From Akkermansiaceae bacterium UBA5020 (GTDB taxonomy: Bacteria; Verrucomicrobiota; Verrucomicrobiia; Verrucomicrobiales; DEV007), in contig DGXY01000048.1 of NCBI GenBank assembly GCA_002396885.1, positions 13,743 through 35,615 on the forward strand: a stretch of DNA of 21,873 nt, written 5' to 3'. The position numbers and the translations under genes were made by a program. Positions 1-8,254 of this stretch are shown one piece after another; position 1 is the stretch's first letter; each line of letters opens with the position of its first letter. The notes under the pieces were generated by a model, which searched no databases, was not told where the DNA came from, and saw nothing but the letters and a program-made list of their open reading frames with translations.

Positions 1-18
1 GGGGGGGGGGGGGGGGGG
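1..18. other. Homopolymeric G run at window start
   Basis: Eighteen consecutive G residues open the window. A pure G run at a sequence edge is typical of a sequencing or assembly artefact (two-colour chemistry dark cycles) rather than biology, so the window start is probably a contig end. Confidence 0.7.
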
Positions 19-100
19 AAGCGGGAAGTTTTTGAATCGGTCGGGTCGCGTTCATGATTTCAGTTGGGTTCGGATCAGGCGAGGTGAAACCAGCAAGAGG

Positions 101-181
101 AGATGGCCGAGTGCCTGATGAGGCCATGCCGCAGCGCAAGGACCGCTCCGGGTCGCGAAGCTCGCTCGAGAGCGGCTTTTT
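101..181 (+). terminator. Tandem hairpins ending in a U-tract (terminator or 3' end of a small RNA)
   Basis: Two structures follow each other. The first is a perfect 6-bp inverted repeat, ATGGCC (103-108) with GGCCAT (122-127), around a 13-nt loop. The second is AAGC (158-161), a one-base bulge, CGCT (163-166), loop CGAG, AGCG (171-174), GCTT (175-178), running into T177-T181. An alternative pairing is CCGCTC (143-148) with GAGCGG (170-175). The second hairpin plus T-run looks like an intrinsic terminator on the + strand. What it terminates is unclear, because upstream there is only about 100 bp with no convincing gene: either the tail of a transcript entering from outside, or a short structured RNA. 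Confidence 0.4.
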
Positions 182-415
182 CAACAAGGTCGGTCGCTCG
201 TGTGTAACGGGTTGTCATACTTTTTCGTTCTGTATTGCAGACCCTCCAACCCGTCAACTGAATTTCCCAACTCGGTGAGTCGGTCGCGTGACGCGTGGTG
301 CGTAAGGCCTCACCCTCGCCCAAAACGACGGACAAAGTTGGGGGGAGAGGAGCGGTATTTCGGTTTTTCCCCGCCCTTGAAGAGATCGGATCGCCCGCCT
401 CCGCCTCCGGCGGCC

Positions 416-451
416 ACGGTCAATCCGTAGACCGTCCTCGAGCGGACCGTC
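416..451. promoter_or_regulatory. Regularly spaced ACGGTC/GACCGTC repeat array, candidate operator
   Basis: ACGGTC (416-421), GACCGTC (430-436) and GACCGTC (445-451) are each separated by exactly 8 bp. The first is the inverse of the other two, so the array has one inverted pair and one direct repeat at about one-and-a-half-turn spacing. It lies about 90 bp upstream of the esterase start, as expected for a transcription-factor site, but no regulator gene is in the window to match it. It could be chance in GC-rich DNA. Confidence 0.3.
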
Positions 452-502
452 GGCGGCCGGGTCTTAGGAACGACGGAACACGGGTCTCCCGGCACATCCC
501 TC

Positions 503-531
503 TTGTTTCCCGGGGCGGGCTCCGCTAATCT
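503..531 (+). promoter_or_regulatory. Weak candidate promoter for the esterase-lyase operon
   Basis: TTGTTT (503-508), a 17-bp spacer and TAATCT (526-531) have the right geometry but only three of six consensus matches in each box. If used, transcription would start at or within a base or two of the ATG at 539, giving a leaderless message. Confidence 0.2.
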
Positions 532-538
532 CCGGTCC

Positions 539-1483
539 ATGCGCCTCTTCCTGATCGCCCTGTTTTTCCTCGGTTTTTTGTCCCAGGCACACGCCCAGAA
601 GCGCGCCTGGACCTCGGCGGACGGCAAATCGTCCTTCGAGGGCGAACTCCTCGAATACAACGCGACCGAGGTCCGCTTGAAACGCGCGGCCGACTTCAAA
701 ACCTTCATCCTGCCGCTCGAAAAACTCTCCGCGGCGGACCAGGCTTTTGTGAAGAATCTCCTCCGCGAGGATGCGCGCAGTGCGGGAGTGAAAGACGGTC
801 CCCACGCCGCCCTCATCACCGGTGCCTTTGCCAAGAGCACCTCGGCCGATGGGCTCAATTTCCAGCTCTATGGCAATCCCAAGTGGAAAGGCACGGAGCG
901 TTATCCGCTCGTGATCTGGCTGCATGGGGCGGGACAGAGCGGCTCGGACAATGAAGCGCAGATGGGCGGAGCGACGAAGCCTTTCACCGAAGAAGCGAAC
1001 CAGGAAGAGCGCCCCTGCTTTGTCCTCGCGCCGCAATGCCCCGACCGGAACATCGGTTTCAAGGACGCCGTCGCCTCGAACCTGATGACGCTGGTGAAAA
1101 GCCTTTGCGATTCCCTGCCGATCGATGAAGCGCGCCTCTACCTGACCGGTTCCTCGATGGGCGGTTCGGGTTCCTGGCGCATCGGCACGGAGCATCCCGG
1201 GGTCTTCGCCGCGATCGTTCCCCTCTGCGGCGGCGGCGATCCTTCGAAGGCGGCGGCGCTGAAAGAAACGCCGCTCTGGGCTTTTCACGGCGACAAGGAT
1301 GAGGATGTGCCGCTCGAACGCTCGACCTCGATGGTCGAAGCGATCAAGGCGGTTGGGGGCACGAAGGCCCAGCTCACCATCCTCGAAGGCGAGGGACACC
1401 TCATCACCTCGGTCGTCTACGTGAAACCCGAGCTCCACGAATGGATCTTCGCGCAGCGGCTCGGCACTCTCTCGAATCCATGA
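539..1483 (+). CDS. Secreted alpha/beta-hydrolase esterase with SHD1-like N-terminal domain
   Basis: The predicted protein has 314 residues. I chose the ATG at 539 over the in-frame one at 503 because it starts directly with a signal peptide (residues 1-20, ending AHAQ). Residues about 22-70 resemble the SHD1-like domain common in secreted PVC-group proteins (RAWTSADGK, then LEKLSAADQAFV). The rest is an alpha/beta hydrolase of the prolyl-oligopeptidase/carboxylesterase type, with oxyanion-region WLHGAG, nucleophile elbow GSSMGG (Ser206), Asp254 in HGDKDEDV and His287 in GEGH, so the triad is complete. It overlaps the pectate lyase gene by ATGA, so it may remove acetyl, feruloyl or other ester groups from the polysaccharide that enzyme cuts. 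The substrate is inference; the family could equally be a peptidase or phospholipase-like esterase. Confidence 0.8.
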   Translation: MRLFLIALFFLGFLSQAHAQKRAWTSADGKSSFEGELLEYNATEVRLKRAADFKTFILPLEKLSAADQAFVKNLLREDARSAGVKDGPHAALITGAFAKSTSADGLNFQLYGNPKWKGTERYPLVIWLHGAGQSGSDNEAQMGGATKPFTEEANQEERPCFVLAPQCPDRNIGFKDAVASNLMTLVKSLCDSLPIDEARLYLTGSSMGGSGSWRIGTEHPGVFAAIVPLCGGGDPSKAAALKETPLWAFHGDKDEDVPLERSTSMVEAIKAVGGTKAQLTILEGEGHLITSVVYVKPELHEWIFAQRLGTLSNP

Positions 1484-2916
1484 AAATCCCCTCCCCCTTC
1501 CTGCTCCTGGCCTTCGCCTCGGGTCTCCATGCTGATGACCTGCCCGATCCGGCGGTGGTCTCGGCGGCGATGCGAAAGGCCAATGACTACTACGTCTCCC
1601 GGCTCGCCTCTCATGGCGGCTACGCCTCTTCGTGGAAAGCCGACCTCAGCCTTGCCTTTGCCGAGGGTAAGGAGAGCAAGACGATCCTCTCGATCCAGCC
1701 GCCTGGGACTACCACGGTGGGCATGGCGATGCTCAAAGCCTGGCAGGCCACGGGTGATGAGGCCTTTCTCGAAGGAGCCAAGGGCGCAGCCCAAGCGCTG
1801 CTCGATTGCCAACTCGAATCGGGCGGATGGCCGGCGGATTTCGATTTTGAGGGGGAGGATCCGGAGAAATGGTGGCTTCGTCAGGAGGTTGCTGCCGGGG
1901 TGGTCGAAAAGGGAAACCAGAGCAACTCCTCCACCCTCGACGACAACAAGGCGCAGTCGGCCCTGCTCTTTCTCCTCGAACTCGCCCACGATCCCTCCGG
2001 TCGCGACGACGCGGCCTTGCACGAAGCCGTGACCTACGCCCTCGACCGGTTCCTCGCCGCGCAGACGAGGATCGGCTCGTGGCCGCAGCAATTCAGCGAG
2101 GCGGCTCCGGCGGACGGTGTCGTGAAGAAGGCGGTGATCCCGGCGGAATGGCCGCGGGAGTTCCCGAAGGAGAAATACACGAACTTTCACACGCTCAACG
2201 ACGGCAATCTCCAGAAGATCGTCGAGCTGATGCTGCGCGCCCATCAGCTCACGGGTGAAGCCCGCTACCTCGCGGCGGCAAAACGTTGCGGCGACTTTCT
2301 CCTCCTCGCCCAGTTCGAGGGCGACCAGCCTGCCTGGGCGCAGCAATACAATCAGGAGATGGTGCCGGTGTGGGCGCGGAAATTCGAGCCTCCGGCGGTG
2401 AGTTCGACCGAATCGCTCGGGGCTTGTTTCACGCTCTTCGAAATCTGGCTGGCCACGGGTGAGGAGAAATACCGGGCCACGATCCCCGCCGCGCTCGACT
2501 GGCTCGAGCAGGCGAAACTGCCGAATGGCCGGTGGTCGCGCTTCTATGAATTTGGGACGAACCGGCCCCTCTACTGTGTCGCCGAGACTTACGAACTGAC
2601 CTACGACGACTCGAACCTGCCCGATCACTACGGGTTCCAACCCGAGTATGGCGGCGAAAAGATCGAACGGCTCCGCGCCGATCTCGCGAAACCACGTGAG
2701 GAGACTCTCACTTCAAGAAAGGGTCCCGACTCGCCCGAACGCTGGATGAAGGCCGCCCGCAACCTGCGCGGCAAGGTGAAGACCGCGCTCGAGACCCAAA
2801 ACAAGAACGGCGTCTGGATCGATGACGACCGGATCGACGCCGAACTCTTCGTGAAACACCTCAACGCGATGTCCGCCTATGTCGCGGCGATGAAACACGC
2901 CGAGGCCAAGCCGTAG
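1480..2916 (+). CDS. Secreted pectate lyase-like protein (PL10 type)
   Basis: The predicted protein has 478 residues. The ATG at 1480 overlaps the esterase stop (ATGA), indicating translational coupling, and begins a short signal peptide (residues 1-18, ending GLHA). The body is alpha-helical, as in alpha/alpha-toroid lyases, with repeated helix pairs and GGWP at 115-118, SWPQQF at 200-205, and a C-terminal signature of Trp286, QQY, VPVWARKFE (295-303) and SSTES (308-312). These match the PL10 signature in which a Gln-Tyr/His pair is followed by a Pro, an Ala-Arg and a Glu-Ser motif. PL10 enzymes cleave polygalacturonate by beta-elimination with Ca2+. Residues 410-478 form an extra C-terminal helical segment. 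The fold-level call is good, but exact substrate is unknown: this branch also contains squalene-cyclase-like toroids annotated only by similarity. Confidence 0.7.
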   Translation: MKIPSPFLLLAFASGLHADDLPDPAVVSAAMRKANDYYVSRLASHGGYASSWKADLSLAFAEGKESKTILSIQPPGTTTVGMAMLKAWQATGDEAFLEGAKGAAQALLDCQLESGGWPADFDFEGEDPEKWWLRQEVAAGVVEKGNQSNSSTLDDNKAQSALLFLLELAHDPSGRDDAALHEAVTYALDRFLAAQTRIGSWPQQFSEAAPADGVVKKAVIPAEWPREFPKEKYTNFHTLNDGNLQKIVELMLRAHQLTGEARYLAAAKRCGDFLLLAQFEGDQPAWAQQYNQEMVPVWARKFEPPAVSSTESLGACFTLFEIWLATGEEKYRATIPAALDWLEQAKLPNGRWSRFYEFGTNRPLYCVAETYELTYDDSNLPDHYGFQPEYGGEKIERLRADLAKPREETLTSRKGPDSPERWMKAARNLRGKVKTALETQNKNGVWIDDDRIDAELFVKHLNAMSAYVAAMKHAEAKP

Positions 2917-2918
2917 TC

Positions 2919-4403
2919 TCACTTTTCCTTCACCGCTTTCACCGTGGCGGTGCCGGTGCGCCCGTCGAAGGCGGTCCCCCGGATCGTGACGCGGGTCACC
3001 TTCTTCGCGAGCTTCTTTGCCGTGAGGCTCCATTGGGTCGCGGAGCCGGTCGCGGGCAGGAAACCGCTCTGTCCCGCCACCTCGTAGGCGATCGAGGTCG
3101 CCCCCGAGGCGGTGCCTTTGATCTTGGCACGACTCCCCTTGACGGTGACGGATTTCGGGGCGGAGATGATGACGGGGTCGGACCAGCGTTTTACTGAACC
3201 CGCGTCGAGATATTGCCCCAAGAAAAGACTGCCGTCACGCGCGAAGGCGATCTGGCTGGGGCTGTCGATCGAGCGCGGGGTCGGAGGACCGGCAAGGCGC
3301 GAAACGAAATCGGCCTGCCCCAGAACCCGGTTCGCCGGAGCTCCATTGCTTTCTTGCGCGGGATTCACAAAACCGAGGACCCGGTAGTTCACAAAATCGC
3401 TCACCCACAGAGCTCCATCGGGAGCAATGGCGACGTAGTAGGGCGAACTCATGCTGGTGGCGGACGGAGGGTCCGGAGAATCCCTCGTAAGAAAGCTCCC
3501 CTGTCCCAGGACGAGATCGGCATCTGCACCGTTGCTTTTGGTCGCCGCACTTTTGAAACCAAGAACCCGGTTGTTGGAGGCATCCGCGACCCAGAGATTT
3601 CCTTGCTGGTCGACGGCGAGGCCATAAGGCGTCGCGCCGAAGGAAGAGGCCGAGACAAGGCCGGAGTCAAAGGTGCTGGGATTGTTGTCGGGGTGTCCGT
3701 CCTTTTCCCCGAAGTATCCGCTCGCCGCGGCATCACCGAACAGCGAAGCGGCATCATCGAATCGCAACACCCTCGGAATACCCGAGTCGCTCACCCAGAG
3801 CCGCCCGGCGGAATCAACGGCGATTCCGGCCGGGATCGAGAATCCGCTGTCAGCGACATCATTGGCGGCGGGAGCGTCTGAAGCAAAATTCGGCTGCCCG
3901 ATCACCGTATCCGCCGTCGCCATGAACGAAGGTTTTTCGGAGGCCTGGTTATAGCGCAGCACCCGGGCATTTCCTGAATCCGCCACCCAGAGCCGGCCTG
4001 CGGCGTCAACGCTGAGATTCAACGGCGAGTCGAGCGAGTTGGCCGATGGATCGGACCCGCGGAGCGCGTCCAGATCGGCGTTGCCTCGGTTGGGGGAACG
4101 GGAAGTGAAGTCCGGCTGTCCAAAGACGGCCTCCGCCGCGGCGTTGGTCCGGTAGGCCTCCGTCGAAGCAAATCGGAGAATACGGTGATTGCCGGAATCC
4201 GCGACAAAGAGCTTTCCGCTCGTCAGATCGACCGCGACTCCCTCAACCAAGGAAAGCGAAGATGCCGACGGCGGCGTCACCTCGACCTGACTGGAAAAGC
4301 TGGCCTGTCCGAGGAGGCTATCGGCCGGAGCATGGTTGGACGGCTGGCCGAGAAGGGCGGACGATCCCAACAGCGAGGCGAACAAGATCAGGGAACGTTT
4401 CAT
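2919..4403 (-). CDS. Secreted NHL-repeat beta-propeller protein
   Basis: The predicted protein has 494 residues with a signal peptide (about 1-20, MKRSLILFAS... ending LLGQ). Six NHL-type blades are visible at about 56-78, 130-151, 194-215, 262-283, 324-345 and 385-407, each of the form (I/V/L)AVD-x-x-G-x-LWVADSGNxRVL. Between blades a second repeated motif of the form VLGQxxFxSR appears five times (near 30, 93, 167, 298 and 360). Residues about 411-494 are a Ser/Thr/Lys-rich beta domain, probably Ig-like. NHL propellers mainly bind proteins or ligands; no catalytic residues are apparent, so I assign no enzymatic role. The stop is 2 bp from the stop of the convergent lyase gene, leaving no room for a separate terminator. 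Confidence 0.8.
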   Translation of the reverse strand: MKRSLILFASLLGSSALLGQPSNHAPADSLLGQASFSSQVEVTPPSASSLSLVEGVAVDLTSGKLFVADSGNHRILRFASTEAYRTNAAAEAVFGQPDFTSRSPNRGNADLDALRGSDPSANSLDSPLNLSVDAAGRLWVADSGNARVLRYNQASEKPSFMATADTVIGQPNFASDAPAANDVADSGFSIPAGIAVDSAGRLWVSDSGIPRVLRFDDAASLFGDAAASGYFGEKDGHPDNNPSTFDSGLVSASSFGATPYGLAVDQQGNLWVADASNNRVLGFKSAATKSNGADADLVLGQGSFLTRDSPDPPSATSMSSPYYVAIAPDGALWVSDFVNYRVLGFVNPAQESNGAPANRVLGQADFVSRLAGPPTPRSIDSPSQIAFARDGSLFLGQYLDAGSVKRWSDPVIISAPKSVTVKGSRAKIKGTASGATSIAYEVAGQSGFLPATGSATQWSLTAKKLAKKVTRVTIRGTAFDGRTGTATVKAVKEK

Positions 4404-4436
4404 GAAGGAGGCTTTGAACTTCTTGTCAGGACACCT

Positions 4437-4464
4437 TTGAGATGTGACCCGGAAGTGCTAGTAT
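4437..4464 (+). promoter_or_regulatory. Candidate sigma70-type promoter for the uup gene
   Basis: TTGAGA (4437-4442; five of six matches), a 16-bp spacer and TAGTAT (4459-4464; four of six) precede the ATG at 4475. The expected start point near 4471 would give a leader of only a few bases. This lies in the 71-bp gap shared with the divergent NHL gene. Confidence 0.4.
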
Positions 4465-4474
4465 TGCAACCCCC

Positions 4475-6382
4475 ATGCCTCCTTCCTCCGTTCAAACCGA
4501 CGCCATTCTTTCCGCGTCCGAGCTTTCTCTCTCCTTCGGGCGTCACGCCATTCTCGATGGCGCCACCCTCGCCCTCTACGCGGGGGAAAAGGTCGGCCTC
4601 GTCGGTCGCAATGGCAGTGGCAAATCGAGTTTCCTTCGCATCGTCGCCGGTGACGAGCGCCCCGACACGGGCACGGTCTCCCGCAAACAGGGCCTCGTCG
4701 TCGGTTATCTCCCACAAGAGTTCCAACTCGACGACTCCGCCACCGTCGATGCGAACATCCGGGCCGGAGCTGCCGACCTCATCGCCGCGATCGAACGCTA
4801 CGAGACGGCGCACGATCTTTCCGAGTCCGAGTCGGCCCGCCTTCTTTCCTTCATCGATCACGGTGACGGTTGGCAGCTCGAATCACGCATCGAGCTACTC
4901 CGCCGTGAACTCGCCGCGCCTCCCGGCGATCGTCTCGTGGCGCATCTGTCAGGGGGAGAAAAACGACGCGTCGGCCTTTGTCGCGCCCTTCTCTCCCAGC
5001 CCGATCTGCTCATTCTCGACGAGCCGACGAACCACCTCGATGCGGGCGCGATCGCCTGGCTCGAGGGTTGGCTCGCCGATTCGAACGGGGCCTGTCTCTT
5101 TGTCACGCACGATCGCTACTTTCTCGATCGCATCGCGACCCGCATCGTCGAACTGGCCGACGGACGTTTCTTTTCCCACGAGGGCAACTACAGCGATTAC
5201 CTCATCGCCAAAGCCGACCGACAGGAGCGCGACCAGAACGCCGAGCACAAACGCCAGCGCTTCCTGAGCCGCGAGATCGAGTGGGTGCGCGCCGGAGTGA
5301 AGGCCCGCGGCACGAAACAACGCAGCCGGATCGACAATTTCTACGCCGTGAAGGCGCAGCGGGCGCCCGAGAAGGAGCTCGATATGGAGCTCGTCATCCC
5401 TCCGCCACCGCCGCTCGCCAATGTCGTCGTCGAGCTCGCGGAGACCGGTCATTTCTACGACCGCGATCCCCTCTTCCTTGGTCTCGACCTCGAATTCAAG
5501 GCCGGGGAATGCGTCGGGGTGGTCGGTCCGAATGGCGTCGGCAAAACCACCCTGCTGAAACTCATCCTCGGCGAACTCGAGCCCACCGCCGGCTCTGTCC
5601 GCATCGGCAAACGCACCGAATTCAACTACGTCGACCAGACCCGCCTCGCCCTCGACGAAAACAAGAGCGTCCTCGAGGAAGTCTCGCAGGGACAGGACTC
5701 GGTCCGATTCGGCGCCGAGACGATCTCGGTGCGATCTTACCTGCAACGCTTTCTCTTCGGGAACGAGCGCATCAACGACCGCATCGGCAACCTCTCGGGT
5801 GGGGAAAAGAACCGCGTCCTTCTTGCGAAGATCCTGCGTCGCGGCGGGAACTTCCTCGTCCTCGATGAGCCGACGAACGACCTCGATCTCCAGACTCTGC
5901 GTGTCCTCGAGGAGGCCCTCATCAACTTCGGCGGCACCGCCCTCGTCGTCAGCCACGACCGCTGGTTTCTCGACCGCGTCTGCGACCGCGTCGTCGTCTT
6001 CGAGGGGAATGGCCGGGTCACCGTGAACGAGGGGAACTATTCGTATTACCTCGAAAAACGCCGCGCCGCTGAAGCGGTCGCCGCGGCAGCGGCAAAGGCC
6101 AAGCCGGTCAAAGCCGCCGCGCCCGCCGCCCCGGCGCCCGACAAACCGAAAAAGCTGAAGTGGAAGGAGGAGCGGGAACTTGAGGTGATGGAGGAGACCA
6201 TCCATACTGCCGAGGCAGCCGTATCCGAACTCGAGGCGAAGCTGAACGATCCCTCGTTCTACATCGAAAACGCCGCCGATGCGCCCACCCTGATCGCTGA
6301 TCTGGAGCGCATGAAAGCGGAAGTCGCCGCCCTCTACACCCGTTGGGAAGAGCTCGACGCGATTCGGGCAGCCGCCGAATGA
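4475..6382 (+). CDS. uup: ABC-F family ATPase, Uup-like
   Basis: The predicted protein has 635 residues, usual for Uup. Two ABC domains without membrane segments: Walker A GRNGSGKS (44-51) and signature LSGGEKRR (from 158), Walker B with Asp182/Glu183 in LDEPTNHLD; then Walker A GPNGVGKT (351-358), LSGGEKNR (from 440) and Asp464/Glu465 in LDEPTNDLD. The interdomain linker (about 245-300) carries ARGTKQRSRIDNF, typical of the ABC-F P-site-interaction motif. After an Ala/Pro/Lys-rich spacer (535-560), residues 565-635 form a coiled coil like the Uup C-terminal domain. ABC-F proteins act in the cytosol on stalled ribosomes; Uup also influences transposon excision and branched DNA. The C-terminal coiled coil favours Uup over EttA. 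An antibiotic-resistance ABC-F is less likely, as it sits alone among unrelated genes. Confidence 0.9.
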   Translation: MPPSSVQTDAILSASELSLSFGRHAILDGATLALYAGEKVGLVGRNGSGKSSFLRIVAGDERPDTGTVSRKQGLVVGYLPQEFQLDDSATVDANIRAGAADLIAAIERYETAHDLSESESARLLSFIDHGDGWQLESRIELLRRELAAPPGDRLVAHLSGGEKRRVGLCRALLSQPDLLILDEPTNHLDAGAIAWLEGWLADSNGACLFVTHDRYFLDRIATRIVELADGRFFSHEGNYSDYLIAKADRQERDQNAEHKRQRFLSREIEWVRAGVKARGTKQRSRIDNFYAVKAQRAPEKELDMELVIPPPPPLANVVVELAETGHFYDRDPLFLGLDLEFKAGECVGVVGPNGVGKTTLLKLILGELEPTAGSVRIGKRTEFNYVDQTRLALDENKSVLEEVSQGQDSVRFGAETISVRSYLQRFLFGNERINDRIGNLSGGEKNRVLLAKILRRGGNFLVLDEPTNDLDLQTLRVLEEALINFGGTALVVSHDRWFLDRVCDRVVVFEGNGRVTVNEGNYSYYLEKRRAAEAVAAAAAKAKPVKAAAPAAPAPDKPKKLKWKEERELEVMEETIHTAEAAVSELEAKLNDPSFYIENAADAPTLIADLERMKAEVAALYTRWEELDAIRAAAE

Positions 6383-6385
6383 GCC

Positions 6386-6407
6386 ATCCCACGAGGGGAC
6401 TGTGGAT
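6386..6407. terminator. Small hairpin between convergent uup and glutaminase genes
   Basis: ATCCCAC (6386-6392) can pair with GTGGAT (6402-6407) with one bulged C around a 9-nt loop, spanning almost the whole 24-bp gap between the two stop codons. There is no U-tract on either strand, so it is at best a weak bidirectional terminator. Confidence 0.2.
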
Positions 6408-8236
6408 CACTCAAAGACGCCCAACTCCACATTCGCTTTGCGCAGTTTGCGACTTAGACCACGGCCGAGGTTTTCGAGTAGTTTGATCTTGATGCCGGGT
6501 TGCTCGGCTCCGAGTTGATCCAATGCCTCAAGGCTGAGGATGCGGCATTCGACCTCCGAATCGGCGATGATGGTCGCCGAGCGCGGCGAACGATCAAAGA
6601 GTGCCATTTCCCCGAAGACCATGCCCGATGAGAAGGTGGCGAGGCGACGACGCGAGCCATCGGTGCCGACAAAGACGCTGACGCGCCCCTTGGCGAGGAG
6701 GAAGAGTTCGTCCGCTTCCGCCCCGGCTTCGATGATCCCCTCTCCGGCGGAGAAATGACGGGTGCCGAGGAGATTCTCAAATCGCGTGATCTCCGCCTCA
6801 TCGAAACCGGCAAGAAGCTCGAAATCTGCCATGGCGGCCGACTCGTTCTCAGAATGAGCAAAACCGAGTCGTTCGAGGAGAAGATCTTCGCAGAACTCGA
6901 GGGCCGGATCGTTGTCCTCGAAGGTGAGGAAGGTCTCGACGGCAGCGGCGGCACCGAGCTTGGTGCGGAAAACGCGACCGAGCAAAGGAACCCGATCGGA
7001 ATGGGTGCAGACCACGGTTTTGCCCTCGGCGACAAGGCCCTGGGTCAGTTCAAAGAGGAGCCTCGCGGCGGGGTCATTGATACTGAGAACATGCCCGAAA
7101 TCGAGAACCAAGAAGTCGAGGTCATCACTGCGTTTGAGAACCTCGTGGACCGCGGTCTCGGTGGTGGCAAACACGAGGTTCCCCTGCAACTGGAGGGCTC
7201 CGATCCGGTGCCCATGTTCTTTGAGCAGGGCGGTCTCTGCGATCGAGCGAACCCGGTGGGAATTGACCCGCGATCCGTCGAAATAAAGACGCACCGCCCC
7301 GTCACGAGTGCCGCGACGATTGAAGAGGTGGAGATCGAGCCGCTGCGAAAGCGCTTCGCAGACACCGATGCCGCGGATGCTGTTCCCGTGGGAATCGAGC
7401 GGCGGGGAGAACACCCCGATCCCCAGTTGCCCCGGGAGGACGGCGATGATGCCGCCAGCAACACCGCTTTTGGCAGGCATGCCGACCTTGTAGATCCATT
7501 CACCAGCCCAGTCATACATTCCGCACGAACTCATGACACTGAGCATGTTGGCGACGTATTCTCCGCGGATCGCTTGTTTTCCTGTGAGGGGATTTACGCC
7601 CCGGTTGGCGAGGGTCGCGGCCATCACGCCGAGGTCGCGGCAAGTCACGGAAACGGAGCACTGCTGGAAATAGAGCTCGACGGTGGGATCGGGATCGCTC
7701 GTGAGGATGTCGAAATTCCGCAGCATGTGGCCGATCGCCCGGTTGCGATGCCCGGTCTCGCTCTCACTGCGATAAACGGTTTCGTCGAGGGACAGCTCCC
7801 GACCGGCAAAAGCCGAAAAGCCCTGAAGAATGCGCCGTTGGCGCGAGGTGAGGACATTTCCGGGAATCAGCCCAGCCGTGGCGATGGCGCCGGCATTGAT
7901 CATGGGATTCAGCGGTCGTCCCGTGTCTGGCTCGAGGCTGATGGAGTTGAAGGCGTCCCCGGTCGGTTCGACACCGACCTTGACCAGCACATCGGCAAGA
8001 CCGTTGTCTTCGAGGGCGAGACCGTAAACAAACGGCTTCGAAATGGATTGGATGGTGAAGGGAATCTCGGAGTCACCCACTTCATAGACCTGGCCACTCG
8101 CGGTGACGAGGCAGATCCCGAACCAATCTGGATCGGCTTTCGCGAGTTCCGGAATGTAGGTCGCGACTTCGCCGTCACGGACGCCCTTCAGTTCATCATG
8201 AAGGGACTGCAGAAAGTCAACGATGGGGGATTGCAT
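6407..8236 (-). CDS. glsA: Glutaminase A fused to STAS and cyclic-nucleotide-binding domains
   Basis: The predicted protein has 609 residues, about twice the usual 300 for bacterial glutaminase. Residues 1-305 are a beta-lactamase-fold glutaminase (glutamine to glutamate plus ammonia) with the catalytic pair Ser64-x-x-Lys67 in QSISKPF, NPMINAGAI (110-118), ESE and NRAIG (158-169), Tyr189 in LYFQQCS and YDWAGEWIYKVGMPAKSGVA (241-260). Residues about 335-440 are a STAS domain (DDLDFLVLDF then GHVLSINDPAARLLFEL). Residues about 470-600 are a cNMP-binding domain whose phosphate-binding cassette FGEMAL...PRSA retains Glu543 and Arg552, the residues that contact the ribose and cyclic phosphate. No signal peptide or membrane segment, so cytosolic. 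It is the second gene after an adenylate cyclase, 126 bp downstream on the same strand. Allosteric control by cAMP is a strong inference. The fusion is known in other glutaminases, so it is not an assembly error. Confidence 0.9.
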   Translation of the reverse strand: MQSPIVDFLQSLHDELKGVRDGEVATYIPELAKADPDWFGICLVTASGQVYEVGDSEIPFTIQSISKPFVYGLALEDNGLADVLVKVGVEPTGDAFNSISLEPDTGRPLNPMINAGAIATAGLIPGNVLTSRQRRILQGFSAFAGRELSLDETVYRSESETGHRNRAIGHMLRNFDILTSDPDPTVELYFQQCSVSVTCRDLGVMAATLANRGVNPLTGKQAIRGEYVANMLSVMSSCGMYDWAGEWIYKVGMPAKSGVAGGIIAVLPGQLGIGVFSPPLDSHGNSIRGIGVCEALSQRLDLHLFNRRGTRDGAVRLYFDGSRVNSHRVRSIAETALLKEHGHRIGALQLQGNLVFATTETAVHEVLKRSDDLDFLVLDFGHVLSINDPAARLLFELTQGLVAEGKTVVCTHSDRVPLLGRVFRTKLGAAAAVETFLTFEDNDPALEFCEDLLLERLGFAHSENESAAMADFELLAGFDEAEITRFENLLGTRHFSAGEGIIEAGAEADELFLLAKGRVSVFVGTDGSRRRLATFSSGMVFGEMALFDRSPRSATIIADSEVECRILSLEALDQLGAEQPGIKIKLLENLGRGLSRKLRKANVELGVFE

Positions 8237-8254
8237 GAGGGGGGTGAAACCGGG

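Larger units (their letters stand above)
182..538. other. Non-coding stretch upstream of the esterase operon
   Basis: No ORF here has a recognisable domain or a signal peptide. Visible structure consists of nested inverted repeats: GGTGAG (274-279) with CTCACC (309-314), enclosing the palindrome CGCGT-G-ACGCG (285-295). Nearer the operon is a spaced repeat array, described separately at 416-451. The stretch probably holds regulatory DNA and leader sequence for the downstream operon. Confidence 0.4.

Noticed and set aside
115..121. CTGATGA, resembling the hammerhead ribozyme core
   Set aside because: No GAAA lies at the right side of a stem II, and neither type I, II nor III stem arrangement can be built from the flanks.
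54..335. Short ORFs on both strands at the window start (74, 76 and 86 residues)
   Set aside because: They overlap each other and inverted repeats, and show no recognisable domain or start signal.
4475..6382. ABC-F protein as an antibiotic-resistance determinant
   Set aside because: Its length, linker and C-terminal coiled coil fit the housekeeping Uup type, and there is no resistance or mobile-element context.
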